From: Anaerolineae bacterium
GTDB lineage: Bacteria; Chloroflexota; Anaerolineae; JADYZS01
Length of the DNA stretch: 26,218 nt
Assembly (NCBI GenBank): GCA_020853075.1
Contig: JADYZS010000264.1
Span: 1 to 26,218, forward strand
Reading direction: 5' to 3'
In this document: one piece after another, positions 14,761 to 22,039 of the stretch
How positions within the stretch are numbered: the stretch's first letter is position 1
How the letters are laid out: each line of letters begins with the position of its first letter
Notes under the pieces: model-generated
The model's input: only the letters and a program-made list of their open reading frames with translations
Told to the model about the DNA's origin: nothing
The model's database searches: none
Translations under genes and position numbers: made by a program

Positions 14761-15783
14761 TTATAGATGAAACCGCCCTGCCGTCATCAGCCTTTCGCCG
14801 TCCACGTCAATGGTGCACTCCGTGGGGATGACGTCCACGTGGACGCGAGAACTCCATTGGGCGCCAGTCATCTCCGGGTAAGGGTTGCCGAAGGCCACAT
14901 GAATCCCCGGTATCTTCTCATCTTGCAGCAGGTTACCTGTGAGCCGCGTCAGCCCGACGTTGGTGCCGATGGCAAACTCGCCGGCGCGCCGGCCGTTCTC
15001 GGCGCTGTTCAGGTAGTCCCACACTTCCCGGCGGATGCCTTCGTCTGCACACTCCACCCCCGTGACCCAGCCGTTTTCCAGGTGGAAGGTGACGGGCGTG
15101 GCAAGGACGCCGTAGCGGGCGCTGAAGTGGTCGCCCAGTTCGTCTGCCACCAGGACGCCATCGGCGCGCGCCGGGGATGTGTAGGTCTCGCCCTCCGGCA
15201 GGTTGCCCCACTCCCCCGGCTTATGGTAAAGGCCCGTGCAGGGAACCCACTTGAGCAACGGGTCAAACTGCACGGCGAGGTCGGTCCCTTTGCGCGAGGT
15301 GACTTGCATCTGCCGGGCGCGGCGCGCCTTCTCCCACACGGCCCTGGTGACGGCGGCGATCTGTTGATAGTCCCCGCGCATCCCGTCGCGCATCAGTTCC
15401 GGCGAGATGCCGATCATGTGGCCGTGGCGTGCGCCCGTGCCCAGTTCCTTGAGGCTGAAGGGTCTCAGCAAGAGGCGAAAGGCGATCTCGCCCGGTTGCC
15501 CTTGCGCCGCAAAGAAGGTGACCGTTGGCTTGAAGTCGCGCAAGGCAGTTTGGAGCGGCACGGGCAGCGCCAGCAGAGGCCGCGTCCCTACCTCTTCCAG
15601 AGTGATGAGGCGGGTCTCTTGGGTGATGGCCTGTGCTTCCGCCAGGAGAGCCGCGCCGACGGCCATCGTTTCCTCATCGGTGATAATGAAGACGCGGTCT
15701 GACGGCTGCACCGCCATGCAGGTGCGCACGGCTACGCGCGCACCCTCGCGCCCTTCCGGATCAAGGGAGGTTGGTGTGTTCAA
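14761..15783 (-). CDS. M29-type (leucyl) aminopeptidase-like metallopeptidase
   Basis: 340 residues. The M29 fold is recognisable by its C-terminal metal-binding set: GNLPEGE (E197/E199), GEFAIGTN (E269), IHVAFGNPYPE (H295, Y302) and VHVDV (H315, D317). All expected dinuclear metal ligands are present, so it should be active; family members remove N-terminal residues from short peptides. Its N-terminus is shorter than in the second M29 protein at 22040. The start is a TTG at 15783, supported by AGAGGT six bases upstream and no nearby ATG. Family A repeats flank it on both sides, so linkage to the neighbours is uncertain. Confidence 0.82.
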   Translation of the reverse strand: MNTPTSLDPEGREGARVAVRTCMAVQPSDRVFIITDEETMAVGAALLAEAQAITQETRLITLEEVGTRPLLALPVPLQTALRDFKPTVTFFAAQGQPGEIAFRLLLRPFSLKELGTGARHGHMIGISPELMRDGMRGDYQQIAAVTRAVWEKARRARQMQVTSRKGTDLAVQFDPLLKWVPCTGLYHKPGEWGNLPEGETYTSPARADGVLVADELGDHFSARYGVLATPVTFHLENGWVTGVECADEGIRREVWDYLNSAENGRRAGEFAIGTNVGLTRLTGNLLQDEKIPGIHVAFGNPYPEMTGAQWSSRVHVDVIPTECTIDVDGERLMTAGRFHL

Positions 15784-15798
15784 TGAATTACCTCTTAG

Positions 15799-15887
15799 GC
15801 CATCGGTTAGAAACCAACGGCTAATGGATTAGGAAACCCGCAAAGCGGGTTTCTTGTACCTACCAGCCGTCGGATTTATCCGATGGC
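15799..15887. repeat. family A dispersed palindromic element, copy 3
   Basis: Full-length copy: opening hairpin with GCCATCGGTT / AACCAACGGC (15799-15822), a perfect middle hairpin AAACCCGC/GCGGGTTT (about 15834-15852) and closing GCCGTCGGAT/ATCCGATGGC (15866-15887). Lies between the thiolase and aminopeptidase genes. Confidence 0.82.
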
Positions 15888-15917
15888 GACCTGTTCCCAG
15901 ACTTCTCAAACAGCCTC

Positions 15918-17117
15918 TCAGGCATCCATCATCTCTACGCTGAGAGCCACCGCCTCGCCACCGCCCAGGCATAACGTTGCCAGGCCGGTGCGGAGGCCGC
16001 GATCTTTCAGCGCGTAGAGGAGTGTCGTGAGGACGCGCGCGCCGCTGCACCCGATGGGGTGACCGAGGGCAACGGCGCCGCCGTGGACGTTCACCCGCTC
16101 CCAATTCACACCGAGTTCGTTGCCGTTGGCGAGTACCTGCGCGGCAAAGGCCTCGTTTATCTCCAAGAGGTCCATGTCGTCCAGGGTCCTGCCCAACTGA
16201 GCCAGGAGTTTGCCTACGGCATGGACCGGCGCCGTGAAGATCGCCACAGGTTTGACGGCTGCCTGAGCATAGCCAGTGATGCGCGCCAGCGGCTTCACGC
16301 CGAGTTCCTTAGCCTTCTCCTGGCTGGCGATGACCAACGCCGCCGCGCCGTCGGTGACGCCTGGGGCATTGCCCGCCGTCACCGTGCCGCCTTCCTCAAA
16401 GGCCGGGGAGAGGCGGGCTAACGCTTCTGCACTGGTGTCCCGGCGCGGGCACTCGTCCGTGTCAAAGAGGAGAGGCGGCCCCTTCTTCTGCGGCAGAGGT
16501 ACGCCGACGGTCTCCGCCCGGAACTTGCCCGCATCTATGGCGGCGACGGCCCGGCGGTGGCTTTTCAGAGCGTAGGCATCCTGGTCTTCCCGTGTCACCT
16601 CGTAGGTGCGCGCGACCCACTCGGCGGCGCGTCCGAAATGCCACTGTTCCACGGGACACCAGAGGCCATCGTGTACCACGGCATCCACCAGTTCGGCGTT
16701 GCCCAGGCGATAACCTGTGCGGGCTTGCGGCAGCAGGTAGGGAGCCAGGTTCATGTTCTCCATGCCGCCCGCAACGTAGAGTTCGCCGTCGCCCGCGCGG
16801 ATGGCCGAGGCTGCCAGCATCACCGCCTTCAGGCCGGAGCCGCACACCTTGTTCACCGTCGTCGCGCCGACGCTCTCCGGCACGCGAGCGCGCAACGCGG
16901 CCTGCCGGGCCGGGGCGACCCCTTCGCCTGCCTGCACCACGTTCCCCACGATGACCTCGTCAATGAGGTCAGGGGAGATGCCCGCCCGCTCTATGGCCGC
17001 GGCAATGGCGATCCCGCCCAGTTCTACGGCGGGCGTGCGGGATAGCGCACCCTGGAACTTGCCGATGGGTGTGCGGGCTGCGCTCAGGATAACCGGATCA
17101 TGGTTGCTATGGCGCAT
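15918..17117 (-). CDS. acetyl-CoA C-acetyltransferase (thiolase)
   Basis: 399 residues from the ATG at 17117, which puts VILSAARTPIGKF at residue 9 as in typical thiolases; an upstream ATG at 17174 has no ribosome site. The active residues are C92 (NKVCGSGLK), H353 (GHPIGCSG) and C383 (LCLGGG). It reversibly joins two acetyl-CoA units or cleaves 3-ketoacyl-CoA. The length and lack of an extended loop point to a biosynthetic/acetoacetyl-CoA-type thiolase. No microcompartment-targeting helix is seen at either end. It is separated from the last shell gene by 193 bp including a perfect palindrome, so membership in the BMC operon is doubtful, although it could consume the acetyl-CoA that the compartment makes. 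Confidence 0.92.
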   Translation of the reverse strand: MRHSNHDPVILSAARTPIGKFQGALSRTPAVELGGIAIAAAIERAGISPDLIDEVIVGNVVQAGEGVAPARQAALRARVPESVGATTVNKVCGSGLKAVMLAASAIRAGDGELYVAGGMENMNLAPYLLPQARTGYRLGNAELVDAVVHDGLWCPVEQWHFGRAAEWVARTYEVTREDQDAYALKSHRRAVAAIDAGKFRAETVGVPLPQKKGPPLLFDTDECPRRDTSAEALARLSPAFEEGGTVTAGNAPGVTDGAAALVIASQEKAKELGVKPLARITGYAQAAVKPVAIFTAPVHAVGKLLAQLGRTLDDMDLLEINEAFAAQVLANGNELGVNWERVNVHGGAVALGHPIGCSGARVLTTLLYALKDRGLRTGLATLCLGGGEAVALSVEMMDA

Positions 17118-17286
17118 GGCGGTTCCGTTCAATCTGTCGGATCTCAGCTGAGGGCGGGCTCCTGTGGCTCCCATTGTGTGCCCACGACGATATTATACTC
17201 TAACCAACCTCATAGAGCAATCTGCTTTTTTTCCTATTGCATTGCTTTAGCATGGTTTGGTTGGGTAACAACCTGGCGGGGTGTAG

Positions 17287-17319
17287 AACCTCTAAAGGTC
17301 TTCAAGACCTTTAGAGGTT
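17287..17319. repeat. perfect 33-nt palindrome overlapping the end of a BMC-P gene
   Basis: Arms of 16 bp, AACCTCTAAAGGTCTT (17287-17302) and its exact reverse complement (17304-17319), around a single C. The minus-strand arm supplies the TAA stop (17311-17313) and the last two codons of the BMC-P gene. No T-run follows on either strand, so it is a poor intrinsic terminator by sequence, though the hairpin could end or stabilise the mRNA. Confidence 0.85.
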
Positions 17320-17592
17320 TCCATCCGTCATCTCCACCGAGTCAAGGACGCCCACCACGACGGAGATGATCGGCGCATCCGGGTTGGCGACGATCTGGCG
17401 GGCGCCGCTCCCCTCGCGCATCACCAGCACGGCATCACCTACCCCGGCCTGCGCGGCGTCAATGGCGACGAAGGTTTCCTCTTCGGCGTTGCCGGTCAGG
17501 TGCATCGGCTGCACGAGGAGCAACTTCCGGCCCTGGTAGGCCGGATGCTTGATGGTGGAGACGAGTGTGCCGACGACTCTGCAGATGAACAT
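17311..17592 (-). CDS. BMC-P vertex shell protein (EutN/CcmL family), paralogue 1
   Basis: 93 residues, the normal size for pentameric vertex proteins that cap the icosahedral corners of microcompartments. The family pattern is clear: MFICRVVGTLVST..HPAYQGRKLLLVQP at the N-terminus, FVAIDAAQAGVGDAVLVMREGSGAR in the middle and VVVGVLDSVE at the end. It is the last shell gene of the BMC operon, 9 bp after the next vertex gene. Its stop codon is provided by the palindrome at 17287-17319, so its native C-terminus may have been altered by that element. Three divergent vertex proteins are encoded in the locus, which could form different or mixed vertices. Confidence 0.93.
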   Translation of the reverse strand: MFICRVVGTLVSTIKHPAYQGRKLLLVQPMHLTGNAEEETFVAIDAAQAGVGDAVLVMREGSGARQIVANPDAPIISVVVGVLDSVEMTDGNL

Positions 17593-17601
17593 AATGAGAA
17601 A

Positions 17602-17913
17602 TCAAGCGAAGACCGTGTAGCCGGTTGGCAATTCTATGCTTAGCCCGCCCATCACGTCCATCCGCTCCACGATGCCGACGATGGCTAGATCCACAGGCAG
17701 CCCTTTCGTGGCGAGGGCCAGTGATGCCTCACGCGCCCGCACCAGGAAGACCAGGTCGCCAGTGCCCGCATCTACCACGTCCACCGCGACGGCGGGCCGC
17801 CCGACCGGGCGCCGCGCTTTGTCCAGCGGCTGGACGACCAGCATCTTATTGCCGTCCAACCCCTCGTACTTGCGGGTGGCCCACGCGCTGCCGACGACGC
17901 GACCGAGAAACAT
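17602..17913 (-). CDS. BMC-P vertex shell protein (EutN/CcmL family), paralogue 2
   Basis: 103 residues. The EutN/CcmL pattern is MFLGRVVGSAWATRKYEGLDGNKMLVVQP, then AVDVVDAGTGDLVFLVRAREAS and AIVGIVERMDV. It has a longer C-terminal tail (GGLSIELPTGYTVFA) than the other two, which might reach the outer or luminal face of the pentamer. The ATG lies 2 bp after the 92-residue gene, so expression is coupled with it. Confidence 0.93.
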   Translation of the reverse strand: MFLGRVVGSAWATRKYEGLDGNKMLVVQPLDKARRPVGRPAVAVDVVDAGTGDLVFLVRAREASLALATKGLPVDLAIVGIVERMDVMGGLSIELPTGYTVFA

Positions 17914-17915
17914 CG

Positions 17916-18194
17916 CTACTTCGCCATCTGGCCGAGGACGCGGTCAATCACGGCGTCCAGGCCGTCGGGCGTCGCGCCGAGGCGAGCGATGACCGACTTG
18001 CGGATCTCCTGGCGCAGGTCGGCCTCTTCGTCATAGCGCCCCCCGACGCCCTTCTGCCGCTTCAGTTGGACGCCCAGTTTCTCCGCTCGCTCGCGCGCCA
18101 CGTCGGTCACGATGACGTCATTCGTGACGTCCAATTCCTTGACACCCTGGGCTGCCAGCGTCTCAATATCGCGCGCGGTGTAGATCTTCTTCAT
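17916..18194 (-). CDS. 92-residue BMC-associated protein with EutQ/EutT-N-terminus-like segment
   Basis: The N-terminal half, KKIYTARDIETLAAQG then ELDVTNDVIVTDVARERAEKLGVQL, follows a pattern I know from the N-terminal segments of BMC enzymes such as EutQ and EutT: 'TA.DI..L...G', a beta strand, '.VTD.ARE.A..LG'. Here it stands alone without a catalytic domain. The C-terminal helix (GLDAVIDRVLGQMAK) is short and amphipathic, like an encapsulation peptide. A linker or adaptor role that ties cargo to the shell is an inference. It sits between the BMC-T gene (15 bp away) and a vertex gene (2 bp away). I do not know an assigned function. Confidence 0.8.
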   Translation of the reverse strand: MKKIYTARDIETLAAQGVKELDVTNDVIVTDVARERAEKLGVQLKRQKGVGGRYDEEADLRQEIRKSVIARLGATPDGLDAVIDRVLGQMAK

Positions 18195-18209
18195 GATGCT
18201 GCCTCGCTT

Positions 18210-18830
18210 TTAGACCCCTTCCAGCGATTCCAATGCCTCTACCGCGGCGCGCTTCGCCGTCAGTGCCTCGGCCTCGGTGCCGGAGAGCCACATGCGCCCG
18301 AACCTTCCCACCGAGGAGACGTGAACGATCTTGATGTTGGCTGCCTTCTCTGCCTCGTTGGTGGCATAATTGATGTAGGCCGCCGGGGCACATTCCAACA
18401 CGAGAAGCGTCTCACCGGCCACCAGCATACCGGCGCGGCGGAAGCGATTCAGCAGTTGCGCCTGGTACGGGTCCACGTTCGTGATCACCTGAATAGAGAC
18501 CACTTCGGGCTTCTTGCGGTCCTTCTCCTTCAGGTTCAATTCTTTGAGGATCACGCGGCCCGCTTCCAGTACGGCTGCTTGCGACAGAGAGTGAACTTCC
18601 AACATGCCGAATTCGCGCTCTACGATCTGCGCGCCCGGCTTGGCTTCGGTGGCCTTGACCGCCACGTCCACCACCCGGAAGACCTCGTTGCCGGGGGCTA
18701 TCTCCACGTAGAGGGCGGCCATCCCCTCAATCGGCAGGTCGCCCTGGGTGATGGTTCCCACGTAGGCCGCGAATTGCGGCTGCATGCGGTCAAGGTAGGA
18801 ATAGACACGTAGTTGGACAGCCTCCGCCAT
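18210..18830 (-). CDS. BMC-T tandem-domain (trimeric) shell protein
   Basis: 206 residues, the size of two fused BMC domains that form a pseudohexameric trimer in the shell facets. The protein resembles the BMC-T proteins of the Haliangium ochraceum type: an N-terminal LRVYSYLDRMQPQFAAYVGT, then YVEIAPGNEVFRVVDVA and VVERE-FGMLEVHS in the first domain. ITNVDPYQAQLLNRFRRAGM, LECAPAAYINYATNEAEKA and VGRFGRMWLSG follow in the second. Such trimers can have a gated central pore and often pass larger metabolites than the hexamers. The ATG at 18830 has AAAGGA upstream. It follows a 212-bp gap occupied by a GC-rich repeat after eutJ. Confidence 0.9.
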   Translation of the reverse strand: MAEAVQLRVYSYLDRMQPQFAAYVGTITQGDLPIEGMAALYVEIAPGNEVFRVVDVAVKATEAKPGAQIVEREFGMLEVHSLSQAAVLEAGRVILKELNLKEKDRKKPEVVSIQVITNVDPYQAQLLNRFRRAGMLVAGETLLVLECAPAAYINYATNEAEKAANIKIVHVSSVGRFGRMWLSGTEAEALTAKRAAVEALESLEGV

Positions 18831-18920
18831 GGATGGTTATCCTTTCCAAGAATATGTATCCAGGCCCCCACCCCTGGGGTGTATCTCAGAATGGGGGCAC
18901 GTTCCTGTATGTACCCAATG

Positions 18921-19037
18921 GCCCCCACCCCCGCGTGCGGGACGCTTCGCGGCCAACCCTCCCCCGTAAAAGGAACGGGGGAGGGCGAGGGGCTGGATAC
19001 CCTCCCCTGCGCAGCGGGGGAGGGCGAGGGTGGGGGC
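18921..19037. repeat. family C GC-rich element with 10-bp terminal inverted repeats
   Basis: Ends are GCCCCCACCC (18921-18930) and GGGTGGGGGC (19028-19037). Inside are two hairpin-forming stretches of the type CCCTCCCC...GGGGAGGGCGAGG. A partial copy of the same end motif, GCCCCCACCCC, precedes it at about 18864. It fills the gap between eutJ and the BMC-T gene. Related elements lie at about 12904-12953 and 20476-20539. Confidence 0.7.
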
Positions 19038-19042
19038 GTGCT

Positions 19043-19873
19043 TCATCCTTGCAGCGCGTCGTGCATCGCGATCCCCAATGGCGTGACGAACAGAGGCCGC
19101 CCGGGCACCGTGGTCGGCACGCCCACCACTTCCTCTACCACCTGGGCGATGCCCGGATAGGCCGCCGTGCCGCCGACCAGATAGACGTGCTCCACAGGAT
19201 AACGAGCGATGTGGCGGGCGACAATGGTGCCGACCTTCTCCATCACCGGGCGCACCAGCGGAAAGAGCCGGGCCTGCTCGGCGGGGTTCGTCTTGAGGGC
19301 CTCGGCCTTCTCAAACGGGATGCGGAGCGCACCAGCGATGACGAGGGTGAAGTGCGTCCCGCCGGTAGCCTCGTCTGCCGTGTAAATGACGTTCCCATCC
19401 TGGAAGACGGCGACGCCCGTCGTCCCGCCGCCCACGTCCACCACCGCGCCGTTGCGCACCTGCAGGACAGCGTTGGCTGCCGTAGGCTCGTCCACCACCC
19501 CCGTACACTCCAACCCGGCGGCATATAGGACGTTGGCCGTGGCACGCACCTCCACGCGCGGCACGCCCGGCGGATAGCCGGTGGCCGCGTGGGTCAACTC
19601 TCGCCCTAGCCGTGCCTCCACCTGCCGCTTCAGTTGCCGCAGGAGGTCAATCGCGCCGATGAAATCTACGACCAGGCCATCGCGCACGACGTTCGCGAAG
19701 CGATAGGTTCCGGCGAGGGGATGCTTTTCGGCGTCCAGCACCGCCAGGACGGTGTAGGCCGTGCCCAGGTCCACGCCGACGTACCGCGGTTCCACGAGGC
19801 CGTTAGTGCGCGCCTGGCCGCCCTGCATGACGGCCTCGGCCTCTTCCAGATATGAGTCCAGATGCGGATTCAT
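19043..19873 (-). CDS. eutJ: EutJ-like Hsp70/actin-fold protein of the BMC locus
   Basis: 276 residues from the ATG at 19873 (GAGG four bases upstream); a GTG one codon earlier is less well placed. The actin/Hsp70 nucleotide-binding signatures are intact: phosphate 1 loop VGVDLGTAYTVLAVLD, phosphate 2 loop VVDVGGGTTGVAVF and adenosine motif VYLVGGTAAYPGI. There is no substrate-binding domain, which matches EutJ of ethanolamine loci, whose role is unproven and often suggested to be chaperone-like or reactivating. None of the ethanolamine lyase or cobalamin genes occurs here, so a reactivase role for a B12 enzyme is not supported by this window. It lies 6 bp after the 82-residue gene. Confidence 0.88.
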   Translation of the reverse strand: MNPHLDSYLEEAEAVMQGGQARTNGLVEPRYVGVDLGTAYTVLAVLDAEKHPLAGTYRFANVVRDGLVVDFIGAIDLLRQLKRQVEARLGRELTHAATGYPPGVPRVEVRATANVLYAAGLECTGVVDEPTAANAVLQVRNGAVVDVGGGTTGVAVFQDGNVIYTADEATGGTHFTLVIAGALRIPFEKAEALKTNPAEQARLFPLVRPVMEKVGTIVARHIARYPVEHVYLVGGTAAYPGIAQVVEEVVGVPTTVPGRPLFVTPLGIAMHDALQG

Positions 19874-19879
19874 CACGCC

Positions 19880-20128
19880 TCAGGGCTTGGCCGGAGGCGG
19901 CGTGGCGGCCCCCTCCGGGTAGCGCGCGGGGCGCGAGCGCGGAACCCCCAGCCGGATGGCATCAGGAGATACCGCGGTGTCCGCCTCGTAGCGGACCTCC
20001 ACCTTCCAGGTGTTGATGAAATCGCGCGCGCCCGGCGAAAAGCGCGTGTCCGGCGGCACGCTCAAGGTGATGCCGGGCCGCGGCTGTTTCACCTGCGCGC
20101 GAATCTCTACCTCGGTCACGATAGCCAT
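19880..20128 (-). CDS. 82-residue BMC-associated protein with EutT-N-terminus-like segment
   Basis: The sequence MAIVTEVEIRAQV, ITLSVPPDTRFSPGARDFINTW and KVEVRYEAD follows the N-terminal pattern of EutT/EutQ-like BMC proteins: 'IT...LR', a short strand, 'P...R.SP.AR.F', 'I.V.Y'. The tail is rich in proline and arginine (SRPARYPEGAATPPPAKP) and looks disordered. No catalytic domain follows. Together with the 92-residue protein at 17916 it would be a second freestanding copy of this segment. It sits between BMC-H (9 bp) and eutJ (6 bp). Function unknown; a structural adaptor is the simplest guess. Confidence 0.78.
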   Translation of the reverse strand: MAIVTEVEIRAQVKQPRPGITLSVPPDTRFSPGARDFINTWKVEVRYEADTAVSPDAIRLGVPRSRPARYPEGAATPPPAKP

Positions 20129-20137
20129 GCCGGTCTC

Positions 20138-20431
20138 TCAGCCCTTCGTGCCTTGCGGCAGAATCATCTCCACGTCCTCGTGCGGGCGAGGGATGACGTG
20201 CACGCTGACCAGTTCACCGACGCGCTGGGCCGCCGCCGCGCCCGCGTCCACCGCGGCTTTCACCGCGCCGACGTCGCCCCGCACCATGACAGTGACGTAG
20301 CCGCCGCCAATGTACTCGCTGCCGATGAGCTTGACGTTGGCCGCCTTCACCATCGCGTCGGCTGCTTCAATAGAGCCGACCAGCCCTTTGGTCTCAATCA
20401 TGCCCAGGGCTATCATCTGGATGTCCGGCAT
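20138..20431 (-). CDS. BMC-H hexameric shell protein, paralogue 1
   Basis: 97 residues of the PduA/EutM type, which tile the facets of the shell. The start at 20431 is set by GGAGGCATCC in front of the ATG; the reading frame extends further upstream without support. Family motifs: ALGMIETKGLVGSIEAADAM, the pore loop IGGGYVTVMVRGDVGAV (I41-G44) and the VGELVSVHVIPRPHEDVE segment. The glycine pore (GGG) suggests a narrow channel for small metabolites. The protein is nearly identical to the BMC-H at 23247, differing at residues 38 and 40 (Ser, Tyr versus Lys, Lys), in one residue near the N-terminus and in the last few residues. Confidence 0.96.
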   Translation of the reverse strand: MPDIQMIALGMIETKGLVGSIEAADAMVKAANVKLIGSEYIGGGYVTVMVRGDVGAVKAAVDAGAAAAQRVGELVSVHVIPRPHEDVEMILPQGTKG

Positions 20432-20475
20432 GGATGCCTCCTTGAGATGTGTACAGAATGCCAGCCGATTCCTAT

Positions 20476-20539
20476 GCCCTCGCCCTCTCCCAACCCCTTC
20501 CTCTCCCAAATATGGGAGGGGGGGGCAGGGGGTGAGGGC
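20476..20539. repeat. family C-like GC-rich imperfect palindrome
   Basis: Begins GCCCTCGCCCTCTCCC and ends GGGGGTGAGGGC, around a short AT core (AAATAT). It lies in the 117-bp gap between the aldehyde dehydrogenase and the downstream BMC-H gene. Confidence 0.65.
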
Positions 20540-20548
20540 TTACTTTTC

Positions 20549-22027
20549 CTATCTTCCGATCTGCGTCATCACCCGCCGCACGATGGTCTCAATATCCTGG
20601 TCGGACATGGATTTCCCTGCCGGGACGGGCGTGGTTGCTGCCGTTGTCGGCACAGTCGCTGCGGCCGGCGGCGGCTTCGTCTCGTAGGCCAATCGCTTCA
20701 CGTTCAGGACGTGGTGCACGGTGATGTTGTCGCTGCTGACGCTGCCGCCGATGCCGCCTGTCGCCAGGGTCATGGAAGGCATCAGCCCGGTGGTGACGCC
20801 GACGGAGCCGAGGGTTGCCATCGTATTGACCACGATGCGGAAGGCCGGTTTCTCCAGCCCAAAGGCCAGGATAACCTGTTCATCCCGCGCGTGCATAACC
20901 AGCGTGTGGCCGTCGCCGCCGAACTTCAGGAGCCCAATGCAGCGCTCGCAACCGGCGTGCCAGCCTTCTTCCTCGTACCATCCTATCACCGTCGTCAGTT
21001 TCTCGCGCGAGAGGGGGTAGGCCGCGCCGACGCCATCCAGCCGGGCGATAAGGATGCGCGCCTGGGCCGGCACCTGGATCCCGGCCATCTCTGCCAATCG
21101 TTGCGGCGTCTTGCCCACCGATTTCGGGTTGATGGCGCCATCGGCGGAGAAGAGAACCTTGCCCAAGGCGTCGGCCTGGGCCTTGTTCACAAAGTAAGCC
21201 CCGTTCTTCTCCATCTCTGAGGCCAACTGAGCCGCGATGGGTTTGTCGGCCACCACCGCCTGTTCGGTGGCGCAAATCACGCTGTTATCAAAAGCCTTGC
21301 TGTTGACGATGTCGCGCGCGGCTTTCACGACGTCTGCGCTGCGGTCCACGTAGCAGGGGACGTTGCCGGGCCCCACTCCGTAGGCGGGCTTCCCGACGCT
21401 GTGCGCGGCTTTCACCATCGCCGCCCCGCCCGTGGCGAGGATCAGCGATACCGCGTAATGGCGCATCAGTTCCTGCGTCCCCGGCAGTGAAATCTTGGTC
21501 ATGCAGGTCACGAGCCCCTTGGGCATTCCCTGCGCCTCGCCCGCTTCGGCCATGACGCGCACCGTTTCCAGAGAGCACTTCACCGCCGACGGATGGGGCG
21601 CAATGATGATGCCGTTGCGAGCCTTGACCGCGATCAGCACCTTGAACATCGCCGTAGAGGTCGGGTTCGTGCTGGGCGTCAGCGCGGCGATGACGCCGAC
21701 GGGCCAACCGATCTCAACCACCTTGCGTTCCTCGTCGCGCCGGATGACACCAACGGTCTTGATGGTGCAGATGGACTCCCAGACGTCGCGGCTGGAGAAC
21801 TGGTTCTTGACGACCTTGTGCGGGACGTTGCCGTAATCGGTCTCTTCCACGGCCATGCGCGCGAGTTTCTCGGACTCGCGATAGGCAGCCTCGGCCATGG
21901 CCGTGCAGATGCGATCTACCTGCTCCTGGCTGAAACTGAAGAAGGCGCGCTGCGCCTCGCGGGCGGCAACGGCCATCTGGCGCGCCTCTTGCATGGATTG
22001 CAGGTCAAGGTCATACTGGTCGGCCAT
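20549..22027 (-). CDS. BMC-targeted CoA-acylating aldehyde dehydrogenase with C-terminal encapsulation peptide
   Basis: 492 residues. It belongs to the EutE/PduP/AdhE-N-type family that turns an aldehyde plus CoA and NAD into acyl-CoA. Landmarks: ALTPSTNPTSTAMFK (115-129), the GPGNVP segment (219-224) and catalytic C252 in NSVICATEQ. After the enzyme core, a flexible Pro/Ala/Thr linker (about 452-471) leads to a C-terminal amphipathic helix, SDQDIETIVRRVMTQIGR (475-492). That is the classic form of an encapsulation peptide. In PduP the peptide is at the N-terminus, so this is the C-terminal-tag class. With DeoC in the same operon the likely substrate is acetaldehyde. GGGAGG precedes the ATG. 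It is 12 bp downstream of the M29 gene. Confidence 0.95.
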   Translation of the reverse strand: MADQYDLDLQSMQEARQMAVAAREAQRAFFSFSQEQVDRICTAMAEAAYRESEKLARMAVEETDYGNVPHKVVKNQFSSRDVWESICTIKTVGVIRRDEERKVVEIGWPVGVIAALTPSTNPTSTAMFKVLIAVKARNGIIIAPHPSAVKCSLETVRVMAEAGEAQGMPKGLVTCMTKISLPGTQELMRHYAVSLILATGGAAMVKAAHSVGKPAYGVGPGNVPCYVDRSADVVKAARDIVNSKAFDNSVICATEQAVVADKPIAAQLASEMEKNGAYFVNKAQADALGKVLFSADGAINPKSVGKTPQRLAEMAGIQVPAQARILIARLDGVGAAYPLSREKLTTVIGWYEEEGWHAGCERCIGLLKFGGDGHTLVMHARDEQVILAFGLEKPAFRIVVNTMATLGSVGVTTGLMPSMTLATGGIGGSVSSDNITVHHVLNVKRLAYETKPPPAAATVPTTAATTPVPAGKSMSDQDIETIVRRVMTQIGR

Positions 22028-22039
22028 GTTGCCTCCCTC

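Noticed and set aside
17287..17319. Intrinsic terminator of the BMC operon
   Set aside because: The hairpin is perfect, but no T-run follows on the minus strand, so I list it as a palindrome and not as a terminator.
17625..18812. 395-codon plus-strand open frame antisense to the BMC-P, 92-residue and BMC-T genes
   Set aside because: Same reason: the opposite strand encodes clear shell proteins, and the frame is compositional.
20432..20509. N-terminal extension of the first BMC-H protein
   Set aside because: The extra codons lie in repeat sequence. The ribosome site and identity with the second BMC-H place the start at 20431.
19862..21220. 452-codon plus-strand open frame antisense to eutJ, BMC-H and the aldehyde dehydrogenase
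   Set aside because: It crosses several well-supported minus-strand genes, has no recognisable protein features and follows the high-GC codon shadow of those genes.
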